Notes: generated by a model not told the origin, from the letters alone. Positions 23,662 through 34,499 are shown, counted from the stretch's first letter. The stretch is DNA of 64,000 nt from Sipunculus nudus (GCA_026874595.1 CM049314.1:64950800-65014799), one strand, 5' to 3'. A program made the numbers and translations.

Positions 23662-23812
23662 CGGGGTGACATAAAACCGTACTGAACTGTGTCGCTAGTG
23701 AGGCATGCTTTGCTAGCGAAGCGGTTTGTACGCCGGACTTTTGCGCCACCGACATGGGTTCGAAACCGAGATCGGCCTAATGTTTTCCTCTAAGCAATTT
23801 TTCTTCGTAACA
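23662..23812 (+). mobile_element. tRNA-derived SINE, copy 2
   Basis: Same unit as 23391-23540 with substitutions: A box TAGCGAAGCGG at 23714-23724, B box GGTTCGAAACC at 23757-23767. The two copies are in the same orientation. Confidence 0.6.
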
Positions 23813-24254
23813 ATATATGTTCGTGCTCTGTATTGAAGTTGATCAGACATCCATGATATTCAGAGCATGCATTGAGCACGACTGCCAAAATATTAACTAT
23901 GGTCCACGTGTTAGTAACCGTTTCATAAGTGGCGCCACTTAATATTGGTGTAATTGACCGTTGTGCATTGAATGTAGCAAGGGTTATAAATGCAATTATC
24001 ATGAAGAGTATAACACTGATGCCCCGTTTTATTAATTTTGATTGCATTGGTATCAAGTTGCTCAGGACATAAAGACGAAACGTATCATCTGACAAATCGA
24101 CTCATTATTCATAACCGGTATAGAACTGTCTGGTTTCTTGAATAATTCAATAAAGGTAATGGCCAGCAGTTCTACACAATACGCTTAACATGATGAATGT
24201 AACAAAGTGATCTGCAATATCCCAGAGAGACCAGGGGCTCATGGCAAAGGATTG

Positions 24255-24262
24255 TATAAATG
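24255..24262 (+). promoter_or_regulatory. TATA box, duplication copy 1
   Basis: TATAAATGCGACCACGC, matching 10468 and 3954(-); CTTATTTGTAG follows 71 bp from the start of the box, at 24333-24343. Confidence 0.6.
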
Positions 24263-24285
24263 CGACCACGCTTAGTGTAACAAAC

Positions 24286-24459
24286 ACAGTTCTACTTGTC
24301 AGCTTCAATTGTAGACTTTCATCAGCCACACCCTTATTTGTAGTGGTATAGTGGTTGGTGGGTTCCACAACGAGAATTCCTCTGCTTCGACACTTGTACA
24401 GTAAAGGCTCCCTTAAACCACATTGCTGTAAAAGTTATCACGTTCAAGACACCCTGTCG
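24286..24459 (+). other. Predicted leader exon, duplication copy 1
   Basis: Contains CAGCCACACCCTTATTTGTAG and ends CCTGTCG|GTGAGT (GT at 24460-24461). In this copy the normal acceptor and receptor 5' half are deleted, so any transcript must read through or skip to 27040. Confidence 0.55.
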
Positions 24460-24479
24460 GTGAGTAATCAAAATGTTTT

Positions 24480-24549
24480 TCTCCCCCTCTCTCCCTCTTT
24501 CCTTCTCTCTTTCGTTGTTTTCTGTCCGTCTGTCTGGCTGTCTGTCTGC

Positions 24550-24580
<31 letters not shown>

Positions 24581-24585
24581 CCCCC
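24480..24585. repeat. (CT)n/(CTGT)n microsatellite
   Basis: Pyrimidine-rich run with CTGT tetranucleotides ending in a short C run; repeated identically at 26042. Confidence 0.85.
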
Positions 24586-25018
24586 CCGCGTGTTATAGTT
24601 CATAAGCATCATACCAACAGTGTTGCTATTTGTATATCTGCTCCATTTAAACTTGGACCTTAAGTTTGAAGAATTTGTGTGGAGGAAGAAAATGGTTGCT
24701 TGTGTGGTTCTTTGCAGGATCTTAAACCATAATGACAATGTGTCCAAATTAAATTAATCTAATTTTATGTTTATTTCTGATAATTTCATTCCATTTTTTT
24801 GTTCTAAGGACTTAGTCCAAACTCTAGGTTGTGTTGGTGTTTTTATAAGGGATGTAATTATAATTCATCCTACGAAATATACTAATACAGAGCCTATTTT
24901 ATACAAGATACAACAGCCCTGCTTTCAAGGTCCTGCAAAGACAATTTGTGTCTGTTCTCAAACAATAGCGAGACCAGAAATGTCAAGAATGGTTGATTCA
25001 AATTTATCATTTAAATAT

Positions 25019-25531
25019 CTGACCGAAGATAAAAAATACTGCTCCTTCATTGAGGGACGAAGACGTGTTTATGTTATTGGGGTAACTGTTGTTCAAATTG
25101 TAATTGGTGACATCATTGGTGGCGCTTGCATAATTATTCTATCGATCCTGACTGCAAAGGCGCTCAGGAAGAACAAGAAAAATCTCTTTGGAAATGAGTC
25201 GTCCAACGCCGCTTTGCAACGAAAAAAGAACGAGTCCCAAATTTCCCGTATGTTGATCACTCTTTGTTTATCGTATGTGATATTGCGGTTACCCTACACT
25301 GTGGTTTATGTTAAAATTGTAATGTTTTTGGAAGGGGTCATCAGTTTGAGTCCTGAAACTTTCGACACCGTCTTGAAGGCAGCCACTATAGTAGGGATAC
25401 CCACGTTAATGAACCACTCTGCAAATTTCTTTCTCTATTGCATTAGCGGTAGAATTTTCAGGGCAGATTTTTTAAACATGGTTCTTTGTAAAAATCCAAC
25501 AGATGAAAGAAACGTTCAGGTTAATACGTAA
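25019..25531 (+). pseudogene. TM5-TM7 fragment of a subfamily I GPCR, fused to intron-derived codons
   Basis: From 25019 the sequence is identical to receptor 3 from its ECL2 (TEDKKYC) through TM5, ICL3, TM6 (LRLPY), TM7 (NHSAN) and the stop at 25531. TM1-TM4 are absent because 1,044 bp equivalent to 26581-27624 are deleted. An open frame runs from an ATG at 24767, so 84 codons of former intron are joined in frame to the receptor fragment (254 codons in total). The upstream codons are not receptor-like. A three-helix product is unlikely to signal alone, but such fragments can bind full-length receptors. Identity to receptor 3 means a recent event or an assembly artefact. Confidence 0.85.
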
Positions 25532-25816
25532 CAAGAGAAGGAAATCATAAAAAACTGCGCTAAGGCATAAAGTGTTACTGATGCCCCGTTTTATTAATTT
25601 TGATTGCATTGGTATCAAGTTGCTCAGGACATAAAGACGAAACGTATCATCTGACAAATCGACTCATTATTCATAACCGGTATAGAACTGTCTGGTTTCT
25701 TGAATAATTCAATAAAGGTAATGGCCAGCAGTTCTACACAATACGCTTAACATGATGAATGTAACAAAGTGATCTGCAATATCCCAGAGAGACCAGGGGC
25801 TCATGGCAAAGGATTG

Positions 25817-25824
25817 TATAAATG
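25817..25824 (+). promoter_or_regulatory. TATA box of receptor 3, duplication copy 2
   Basis: Same TATAAATGCGACCACGC as at 24255, with CTTATTTGTAG at 25895-25905. Confidence 0.6.
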
Positions 25825-25847
25825 CGACCACGCTTAGTGTAACAAAC

Positions 25848-26021
25848 ACAGTTCTACTTGTCAGCTTCAATTGTAGACTTTCATCAGCCACACCCTTATT
25901 TGTAGTGGTATAGTGGTTGGTGGGTTCCACAACGAGAATTCCTCTGCTTCGACACTTGTACAGTAAAGGCTCCCTTAAACCACATTGCTGTAAAAGTTAT
26001 CACGTTCAAGACACCCTGTCG
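25848..26021 (+). other. Predicted leader exon of receptor 3
   Basis: Same as 24286-24459; donor CCTGTCG|GTGAGT with GT at 26022-26023. It would splice to GGGTTTTCAG ending at 27040, two bases before the receptor ATG, across an intron of about 1.0 kb. Confidence 0.6.
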
Positions 26022-26041
26022 GTGAGTAATCAAAATGTTTT

Positions 26042-26111
26042 TCTCCCCCTCTCTCCCTCTTTCCTTCTCTCTTTCGTTGTTTTCTGTCCGTCTGTCTGGC
26101 TGTCTGTCTGC

Positions 26112-26142
<31 letters not shown>

Positions 26143-26147
26143 CCCCC
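26042..26147. repeat. (CT)n/(CTGT)n microsatellite
   Basis: Duplicate of the run at 24480-24585. Confidence 0.85.
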
Positions 26148-27042
26148 CCGCGTGTTATAGTTCATAAGCATCATACCAACAGTGTTGCTATTTGTATATC
26201 TGCTCCATTTAAACTTGGACCTTAAGTTTGAAGAATTTGTGTGGAGGAAGAAAATGGTTGCTTTTGTGGTTCTTTGCAGGATCTTAAACCATAATGACAA
26301 TGTGTCCAAATTAAATTAATCTAATTTTATGTTTATTTCTGATAATTTCATTCCATTTTTTTGTTCTAAGGACTTAGTCCAAACTCTAGGTTGTGTTGGT
26401 GTTTTTATAAGGGATGTAATTATAATTCATCCTACGAAATATACTAATACAGAGCCTATTTTATACAAGATACAACAGCCCTGCTTTCAAGGTCCTGCAA
26501 AGACAATTTGTGTCTGTTCTCAAACAATAGCGAGACCAGAAATGTCAAGAATGGTTGATTCAAATTTATCATTTAAATATATTTTTCAAGAAAACTAACC
26601 CCTTTAATAATTATGCTGTATTGGGAACTTTGTTTTATGAACTTGTTTAAGGAATTTATCCTTAAAATTAGGTTTAAAATTAACAACAAAGCGAATTGAG
26701 TTTCAGTTTTTTAAAATTCAAATTTCCCTTTCTGTACGGTGAACAGAAAAGTATTGATTTAACTGAATTTGCTAATTTCCTCATTATCAATAATATAATT
26801 GATAACAGAAATATTCAATAGTACAATGTTTAGTAAACCAGAAAAAAAATTATCAAAAGGCTAAGGGTAACGCACCTGAAGGTTTATCTTTTAAAAGTTG
26901 CTCACCTTTATGCGATTTCTGAAAAAAAAGCCATTCTTTTGGATCCGATTTGAATTTATTTAAATTGTATAATTAAATTATATAAGGAAAATGATCAAAT
27001 CTACGTAATTATATACATATAACATTTCTCGGGTTTTCAGGG

Positions 27043-28137
27043 ATGGAGAATGCCACAGAATATACCAACTTCTCGCCGACCTCACTGATGGAGCCATGTT
27101 CTCAGTCAAGTGAGAGCAGCAAGGAGACATCTTCAGCGTTCCCGACAATCTTGCCTACTACAATTCTCCCAACAAAAGACTCTTCGGACACCGCGTTTGA
27201 TGTAATAGAAAGATTCTTCAATGATTACGGAGTTTATATTGTCACTGCTGTTGGAATCGTGGGAAACGCCCTATCAGTGGCCGTCATCTTGTTCTCCCCG
27301 CGCATGCGCAAGAGTACACATGGTCTATTTCTGATTTTGTTGGCAATTTTTGACAGCCTGGTGTTGATATTAACCAGACTGAATGCTCAGGTTGGATTTG
27401 GATTTATTCCAGCATCGCACGCGATTTGTCAGTCATTAAATTTCTTAATGCTGTCATGTCAATGTGCAGCTACTTTTACTATTGTTTGTATCAGTGCAAG
27501 CAGATACTTGGTCATAGTGTATCCATTTAAATCTCAGTGGGTTTCTAAATTTAAGAATGCAATGATTACATCAGTTTGTGTCGTAGTGTTCTCGCTTGCG
27601 GCTTCTACATACACACTCGCTTCTCTGACCGAAGATAAAAAATACTGCTCCTTCATTGAGGGACGAAGACGTGTTTATGTTATTGGGGTAACTGTTGTTC
27701 AAATTGTAATTGGTGACATCATTGGTGGCGCTTGCATAATTATTCTATCGATCCTGACTGCAAAGGCGCTCAGGAAGAACAAGAAAAATCTCTTTGGAAA
27801 TGAGTCGTCCAACGCCGCTTTGCAACGAAAAAAGAACGAGTCCCAAATTTCCCGTATGTTGATCACTCTTTGTTTATCGTATGTGATATTGCGGTTACCC
27901 TACACTGTGGTTTATGTTAAAATTGTAATGTTTTTGGAAGGGGTCATCAGTTTGAGTCCTGAAACTTTCGACACCGTCTTGAAGGCAGCCACTATAGTAG
28001 GGATACCCACGTTAATGAACCACTCTGCAAATTTCTTTCTCTATTGCATTAGCGGTAGAATTTTCAGGGCAGATTTTTTAAACATGGTTCTTTGTAAAAA
28101 TCCAACAGATGAAAGAAACGTTCAGGTTAATACGTAA
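27043..28137 (+). CDS. Class A G-protein-coupled receptor, subfamily I, intact (receptor 3)
   Basis: An intact 364-residue receptor. The ATG at 27043 follows a strong acceptor (CGGGTTTTCAG, AG at 27039-27040) by two bases, so this coding exon starts almost at its edge. The N-terminal tail (about 60 residues) is Ser/Thr-rich with a sequon at N3. TM1 has GN at 74-75, TM2 D104, ECL cysteines C129 and C202, and TM3 S153-R-Y followed by LVIVYPFK. ICL3 is ALRKNKKNLFGN. TM6 has R284-L-P286-Y with no CWxP, and TM7 has N326-H-x-x-N with FLYC at 332-335. Relative to receptor 1 it differs mainly in the tails and ECL1. It is preceded by two copies of its promoter and leader exon, at 25.8 and 24.3 kb. Peptide-receptor-like by pattern; ligand unknown. 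Confidence 0.92.
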   Translation: MENATEYTNFSPTSLMEPCSQSSESSKETSSAFPTILPTTILPTKDSSDTAFDVIERFFNDYGVYIVTAVGIVGNALSVAVILFSPRMRKSTHGLFLILLAIFDSLVLILTRLNAQVGFGFIPASHAICQSLNFLMLSCQCAATFTIVCISASRYLVIVYPFKSQWVSKFKNAMITSVCVVVFSLAASTYTLASLTEDKKYCSFIEGRRRVYVIGVTVVQIVIGDIIGGACIIILSILTAKALRKNKKNLFGNESSNAALQRKKNESQISRMLITLCLSYVILRLPYTVVYVKIVMFLEGVISLSPETFDTVLKAATIVGIPTLMNHSANFFLYCISGRIFRADFLNMVLCKNPTDERNVQVNT

Positions 28138-28189
28138 CAAGAGAAGGAAATCATAAAAAACTGCGCTAAGGCATAAAGCGTTACGTAAA

Positions 28190-29130
28190 TTATGATATTT
28201 TTCCAGAGTAGGTCACCTTTGGATTCAGATTAACCTGTATCTCTGAGGCAATTCTTACATTAAATTATATCTCTAAAAGGGCATTCAAAAGCTCATGGGG
28301 TGAAAAGTCACCTTGATGCCATGGAAGTGTTTTCCCTTCACTTTTTGCGATTGTCCTTTTCCTTTCTTTATTTATATGCATGTCTTTACTGTTTATTGAT
28401 TACCTAACCATTTGTATAGATGCCTGATCGGAGTTTGTGATGGGCCAAAAACTCTTAACACCATGAAACCGGTTTTTCTTTTCGCTTCTCCATTATCAAA
28501 TTTTCCATTATTTTTAAGTCTTACACATGTTTTGAAACTAAACAGTGAAACTTTTGAGTACTCTTTTATTCATACATTGGATTTCCATTTATGTCACACA
28601 CTCAGACAAGAGGGTATAGCCACCTATTTACAAATGATTTTTATATTGTTTGTGTATAAAAGACTCCACAGAGCTGTTGAGATAGTGTTTTTATAGTCAT
28701 TATATTTTACAGTTTTGTATAGATAACACATGTATAAGAATACGGGATTAAATGTATGATCATATTTCAAATTTCCGGAATTAATTGGATAAAGTTAGAT
28801 ACAATAACACAGCTATTGTTTTTATAATACTGAACCATTTTATTTTTTAACAAATATATGTGATCGGTAGGGAATTTATGATTCACACGTTGATCTGTAC
28901 ATGATAATTCAGTAGTTATATGTTCGCGAGGGTATTGAGATATATGTGACAGAGAAATATTCACCATTTCCAACCACTGTACACCTATATAGAAAACATA
29001 GTTCAGTGGACGTTTGGTACAGACATTGGATGCTGACATTTAGTGTGGTTTCTTTTAATTATATTGAGCATCAATTTATATAACTGAACGTGCAGGCAAA
29101 TGTTCAAACATGTAGAGCACATAAACACAA
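28190..29130. other. 3' flank of receptor 3, nothing else recognised
   Basis: Likely includes the 3' UTR. No coding-like frame; the 94-codon frame at 28412 has no domain. Confidence 0.45.
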
Positions 29131-29139
29131 AGTATATTA

Positions 29140-29410
29140 TCAAAAGGTTTATGTACAGGATGAAAGATGTACATAATCAAACATTTATTGCACATGATCA
29201 AGGAGATGACAAAAACCATTGCACATTGCTAAAGATCTCATGAACATTATCATAATTTTCCAGTGCAAGGAAGAGTTGATGTACGGTATATAGTCAAATA
29301 TGTTGTGAACATTATCAAACAGTTGATGTATATTATCTAACATAAAATCCACATTATTAAGCATATGATGTTCACAATCAAACATACAGTGCACATTGTC
29401 AAACAGGTAT
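29140..29410. repeat. 21-bp minisatellite, about 12 copies
   Basis: The TCAAAC-type anchor recurs at 29294, 29315, 29336, 29357, 29378 and 29399, exactly 21 bp apart, with looser copies back to about 29178. Because 21 is a multiple of three, the reverse-strand frame reads as seven-residue repeats of the form [LF]DN[VI]Hx[ML]. The unit is related to the phrase CACATTATCAAACGGTTGATG in the 16.6-17.2 kb repeat. Confidence 0.85.
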
Positions 29411-29419
29411 ATCAAATAT

Positions 29420-31280
29420 TATACATGGTTTCCATTTACACTAGCATATATTCACAAATATTTGCAGCAAACTCTTTATAAAACAAGAGTTTTCCTGTTT
29501 AGCTGGTCTTTGGATAATGGATTGTTTCAGTTATTACCTCCGCCAAAGGTGTTTCTTTCTTTTATTTTGGTGTTGTATTAGTTTGATTGTTAGCAAGATA
29601 CCGCCTAATCTAAGAAGCCTGTTCTTCATCACTGCTAGATGGGGTAAAATATGGGCAAGGAAAACCGCCATGAATATTGATGTTGATCTTGATTACTTCG
29701 CGGACAACATGCGGTTGTTTTTGGCTGAGAATCAAGGTAATTATTAAATATATGGTACGTCATTTTACACATCATTATGAACTCCTTTTTAGTACAACCT
29801 GATTATGTGACAGACTGTCATCGTACACAGAGAATAGGAAGATCGTTGAATCTGTCATTAAGTCTTTAGAAAAAAAACACATTGACTGCTGTTTATGTGA
29901 GCAACGTTAGGGTATTCAAGGGTTGCTTGCTTTTTGTGTGTCTGATTTTGCCTGAATAAAACGTCATTTAAATGTATGTCTCGTCTCGTATATCTTTACT
30001 TTACACGTCTGAAAATCAAAATATAAATGACCATAAACATCAAATATAGGAAATAGACATTTCCTACGAAAAACAAACAAAAGCTTATCCACATTATTAC
30101 AAATTATATTTTTGCTCTTTTCTTATAGTTTTCATAACAATTCTTTCATATTTAAAACCATAAATCAACACTAGTATTATGATTACAACTGGAAGGGTAA
30201 CAGAATAATTTATATTTTTTTTTATTCAAAACGCTCTTTTGTCAAAGTAACAATTTAGATACATTTATTGAAAAGTTGGATCCTTAATCTCAGCACTATA
30301 GTTTCTCCAAAGCCGATGGTAATATTTTTTTTTAACCAGATGACTCCCGCCTTCAAACTTTAATATGACTGTAATATTTAAGTGGTAAAAATTAATTCAT
30401 TAATATCCAAGCGCATCAGGAGTTTAATAGAATTCTGCTAGAACGAGAGTGTCCACGTCTGAAGTGTGATCAATTTCCGTGTATGTATGTACGTATGTAT
30501 ACCTATATATTATATATATAAATATATGAGATTTAACAATACATGGACGTACTATATCTCTTTTATATATGAAAAATGTGAATGCTTTTGTGTTGTGTTA
30601 CCATTTTATACAATATATGTATACATGAAGTTGTTCATATAAAAATAACCCACAAATTCATGTTTACTAGTTGGTAGCCAATTTTAGGTTAGTAGACGAT
30701 CATTACCCATGTAGTTCCATGTTAAAAATGTTATTATCCAAATCATGGAAAACAGATCACCTTAATAGATCAAACTGACCGAGAAACCCTTTGAGTTAAC
30801 GAAAGTTTCAAGGAGATGAATGATCAAATAGAGACCCATTGACAATTTAGACAAAGAAGTACATTACTTTTTGGTAAATTTTTATAATAATAATTTTAAT
30901 GAACTAATTTGGTGTAACATTTTTAACATGATGAAGTGCTAAATTAAAAGGAACCTATAAATACAGGGAAATATTGTACCTAGGATGCTTCATCAATTAA
31001 CAGGAGCTCTGCACCCAGGCTCAATAATTAATTTCGATAACTAGAATAACATTTCATGGAATCAGAGGATCCGACTGCAAAGAAGATAACCGGATATGCC
31101 ATTGGTGCTGCATTGTGTATCCTGTGTGGGATATCAATATAATATGCAAGTATATTACCTACTACACCAGAGAACCAGGTAAAATCATTTTTAGTGTCAG
31201 TGTACCTGTCGACAAACTGTCCCAAAAAAAATAATAATATATATAGTGATTTCAAGCAAAAATAGGCTATCATCTCCTTT
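29420..31280. other. Intergenic DNA, nothing recognised
   Basis: AT-rich without coding character. Short frames near 29396-29747 show no domain. CCTCCGCCAAAGG near 29537 belongs to a phrase also seen near 56856 and 61067, probably a dispersed repeat. Confidence 0.45.
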
Positions 31281-31284
31281 TAGG

Positions 31285-31480
31285 GTCTCAAAGTGACCGT
31301 GACCTTGACCTTTGGCCTAAGTTTTGACCTCAGATGGCCGGATAATCATGCTCATTATGTCGGTCATGCTTGAAAACATACAACTAGATACCAAGATCAT
31401 TCAAATCTGCCAAGGCATTCAAGAAATATTGTGATCCGAAGGTTGCACAGCATGATCGTGGCAAATCACCGATATAGAGA
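31285..31480. repeat. Dispersed repeat fragment with GTGACCTTGACCTTTGGCC
   Basis: The run of [CT]GACCTTGACCTTTG-type words followed by GGTCATGCTTGAAAACATACAACTAG is the style of an interspersed repeat frequent in molluscan genomes. Recognition is from general experience. Confidence 0.4.
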
Positions 31481-31638
31481 TAGGGGCTGTTTTTTTTTTG
31501 CTGCAGGGAAGAACTACCGTCTGTGCAACTTAAGGCTGTCATTTTCTAATGTCCCAAAGTATGCTACAATGGAAAATAAACCTTAGATTGTCGATAAAAT
31601 TTTGCAATTTAATCAATGTATCCCGGGGACTAATTAGT

Positions 31639-31639
<1 letters not shown>

Positions 31640-31669
<30 letters not shown>

Positions 31670-31690
31670 AAGGGTGTGTGTGTGTGTACG
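31640..31690. repeat. (TA)n(TG)n compound microsatellite
   Basis: TA run followed by TG repeats with an AAGG interruption. Confidence 0.85.
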
Positions 31691-32269
31691 GCAAATAATA
31701 TCATCATGCAATTGCAGTTGTATAACGGTATTTGAATCACTGTATTGAAGTTAAAAGTGAAACATCATCAAATTTGCTTGATATTTTTATGGTATTAATT
31801 CAATAATGATACCTGATTAAATCGTTAGGTTTCTTAGAGCTACCATTTATCATACACGCACCTCTAAGCACGACATGTCCTCATTCATTGGCATTCAGAC
31901 AGCTAGCCAATTTGTATTGTGTCGAAGGCCGAGGATTCTACATACATTAACATATACACATGCACCATAGTCCATCCGTCCGTTAAAAGGATCAACCAGC
32001 AGGTCAAACAGATTAGCATATTTACCCAGGATATTATGCAGGCTCCTCCGTCATGACCTGCATGGCAGTAAAATCAGAAACAGCGGATGATGCTTTGTAG
32101 CTGGCGGCCTATCTCTATATTAAACAGCTGGATTTTATAAATCACAAAACATCCTAAGAAGCAAGCAGTTCGCCATGATTTACATGCAGGAATACTGGTT
32201 TCCTAATGCCTCAAAGAAGTGATTTCATCAGAAAAATGTCCTTCAAATCAGGTATTTTGTTTATTACAA

Positions 32270-32710
32270 AAGTATTATTAATTTTTCACTTATTTATTGC
32301 TGACTTATTTTTATTATTATTTCTGAATTTGTCTGATTTATTCTATTTCGCACTTATTATAAATGGAATGTTTTCCAAAAAACAACTTTGAAAAATAGTT
32401 TTGTATACCATACTGAGAAAGCATTCAACGTCATAGTCTTTAACTTCTGCATTCGCGAATAAATCTGTATTATGCTCGACTGAATTTTCAATTTTTAATA
32501 TGGCATTTATTTATTCCAAATTTATTTTTATATTATTATATCTCTGATTTTTTTCTATTTCGTACTTATAATTTAATGTTTTCGAATAAGCAATTTTTAA
32601 AAGTGGTTTTATCTACAAAAAAAAAAAACTCATAGTGAGAAAAACAAGCTTTCAATGTCCTAGTCTTCAAACTTTACATCAACGTATAAGTCTGTATCAT
32701 TATTTAAATT
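32270..32710. repeat. Diverged ~235-bp tandem duplication
   Basis: TTTATTTATT...TCTGATTTATTCTATTTCGCACTTAT...CATAGTCTTTAA near 32290-32445 recurs in changed form near 32510-32670 (TCTGATTTTTTTCTATTTCGTACTTAT, CCTAGTCTTCAA), each followed by AA[TG]TCTGTAT. Confidence 0.6.
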
Positions 32711-33422
32711 TTATAAGGCAAACATAGCAATAATAATCAATAACAGTTATGCTTTTATTGGCTCCTGGATTTTCTGGTAATTTATATTCCTTTTCCGATG
32801 ATTTTTTTGGAAATGATTGTTAAAAATGTTCTGCGTTCCAGGTTCTTTGTGCGGAGTTAAAGTCATATTTGTATAACAACTCAAATCATGTCGTGTGTAG
32901 GGAAAGGATCCTCTGGCTTTACACAAACACATAAAATAAAAACAGAACAGTGAAACTCAAAAGTTAACCTAATAAACACTAACTTGGATGGGGTCTGGCG
33001 CTCTGGCCCCCTCTGAACCTCGGACTTGCTGTCAACATTTGATTCTCTTAACCCATTTGACACGGGACCACTGAGAATTTCCTATCTGTATCAACTCCGA
33101 GCAGAGCTAAAGTTTACACCAAACGTTTCAATTTTATTTAAGCCAGAATGGATTTAAGTTCCATTTATGTCTTGTTTTAGGGTCTTTAAACAACGCCATG
33201 AACGACCAGTAACCTCATTAAAGCAACCTGCTTCGAATTCGGACATGAATTACATCATAAAAATTAACATTTTATTCAAATAGTTTGGTCATGAAATTAT
33301 TATATACACTAAGATTTTTCATCTATATCACAAATTAATTAGATATTTGATCATTTGAAGTTATATATTTGCAAGTTTTGCCTTTTTTCCAGAAACCAGT
33401 TGATATAAGGAAAAACATCGCC

Positions 33423-34492
33423 ATGGAGAATCTCACATCATACGTGTCTGTTACTTTTCCAGTTAACAGTTCTACAACAGTATTCCTCCTCACCAATGTT
33501 ACCTCGTCACTAACTGAACAAAGCAATATCATTATTCCTACGAGACAAGATTCTAACTTAACAACCACCATTGCAAAAGACTCAATGGATTTATTCATGT
33601 ATTATGGAGTTTATCTGATTATCACTGTTGGTAGTCTTGGAAATATCCTTGCAATGGCCGTAATATTGTACTCACCACGTATGCGTAAGAGCGAGCATGG
33701 CCTTTTTTCTCATAATAGTGTCAATTTTAGATACTCTTGTTCTTATAACGAGACAAATAAGTGGCATGTTGAGTTCTGAAATCCCAGCTTCGCATCATGT
33801 TTGCCAGATTGTCTTTTATCTGATGTACGTCGGGAAGTGTGGCGCGACATTCGTTATTCTCGCCATCAGCATACACAGATTCCTTGTGGTGGTGTATCCT
33901 CTGTAGTCACGCATGGTTTCAAGTCTTAAAAAAAGGAGCTATAACGACAGCTGTTGTTATAATTTGCTCGTTTGCAATCTCCTCATATGCCCTATTTTTC
34001 CTGACGGCAGATGGAGACACTTGTTCGTTTCGACCAGGCAGGAGACCCATATTTTCAATGTGCATAATAATTGTGCAAGTGATCATTGGTGATATTATAT
34101 GCGGAACAATTATCATAGTACTATATTTTAGTACCGTTATAAGACTGAGAAAAACAAGGAAGAATCTTTTTGAAGGAAATACATCTGAAAGTGTGAGGGA
34201 GAGAAGGAAGAACGAAAACCATGTTTCTGGATTGCTATTAACACTATGCTTGACCTATGTATTACTCCGCATACCATACACTGCGACTTATATATTAATG
34301 AGCTTATATTTAGAAAACGTCATTACTCTTTAACCCAATGTTTTCTATACATTGAAGGTAACGTCATCTGTCGCAGGAATAATTGCTCTTATGAACCATG
34401 CTGTGAACTTTTTACTTTACTGTGTGAGCAGCCAAAAATTCAGAAAAGATTTTTTGAATATGCTTAAATGTAGGTCCTCTACAACCACGTAG
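33423..34492 (+). pseudogene. Broken class A GPCR, subfamily II
   Basis: It starts with an acceptor (TTTTTTCCAG, AG at 33391-33392) and an ATG at 33423 giving MENLTS. Receptor sequence then runs through TM1 (GNILAMAVI) and continues to the MNHAVN, LLYC and KDFLNMLKC tail and a TAG at 34490-34492. By comparison with receptor 2 it has at least four lesions. These are an extra T in a T run near 33705-33710 before TM2, a TAG at 33904-33906 after the HRFLVVVYPL phrase, an extra A in an A run near 33928-33934, and a further frame change near 34325-34335 in ECL3. Homopolymer indels could be sequencing errors, but the in-frame stop and ECL3 change argue for true decay. The closest relatives are the 39.7-53.3 kb copies. 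Confidence 0.88.
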
Positions 34493-34499
34493 TTATTGC

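Larger units (their letters stand above)
24017..25578. repeat. Tandem duplication, copy 1 (with internal deletion)
   Basis: 24017-25018 equals 25579-26580, and 25019-25578 equals 27625-28184, essentially base for base (rare differences, such as near 24698). Copy 1 is therefore the 2,606-bp unit minus 1,044 bp. The duplication junction shares only AC with its flank. It duplicates the receptor promoter and leader exon. Confidence 0.9.
25579..28184. repeat. Tandem duplication, copy 2 (complete unit)
   Basis: The full 2,606-bp unit, containing promoter, leader exon, intron and the intact receptor 3 coding exon. It ends at GCGTTAC near 28184, the counterpart of GTGTTAC at 25572-25578. Confidence 0.85.

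Noticed and set aside
23790-24095. 101-codon reverse-strand frame with two hydrophobic stretches
   Set aside because: I considered a decayed GPCR TM6-TM7, but no diagnostic residue pattern holds, and it crosses a duplication boundary.
24147-24368. Hydrophobic 73-codon reverse-strand frame, duplicated at 25709-25930
   Set aside because: It lies antisense to the TATA box and leader exon of the receptor promoter. It resembles a membrane segment, but no family motif is visible, and identity between copies only reflects the recent duplication.
24334-24747. 137-codon reverse-strand frame rich in Arg/Asp/Gln, repeated at 25896-26309
   Set aside because: Its centre is the translation of a (CT)n/(CTGT)n microsatellite; the plus-strand counterparts at 24355 and 25917 are shadows of the same run.
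29185-29415. Heptad-repeat protein gene on the reverse strand
   Set aside because: The 21-bp array explains the in-frame repeats; there is no start context, splice signal or relative. Kept only as a repeat finding.
34246-34467. 73-codon frame at the end of the 33.4 kb pseudogene
   Set aside because: Out-of-frame shadow of receptor TM6-TM7 and tail.
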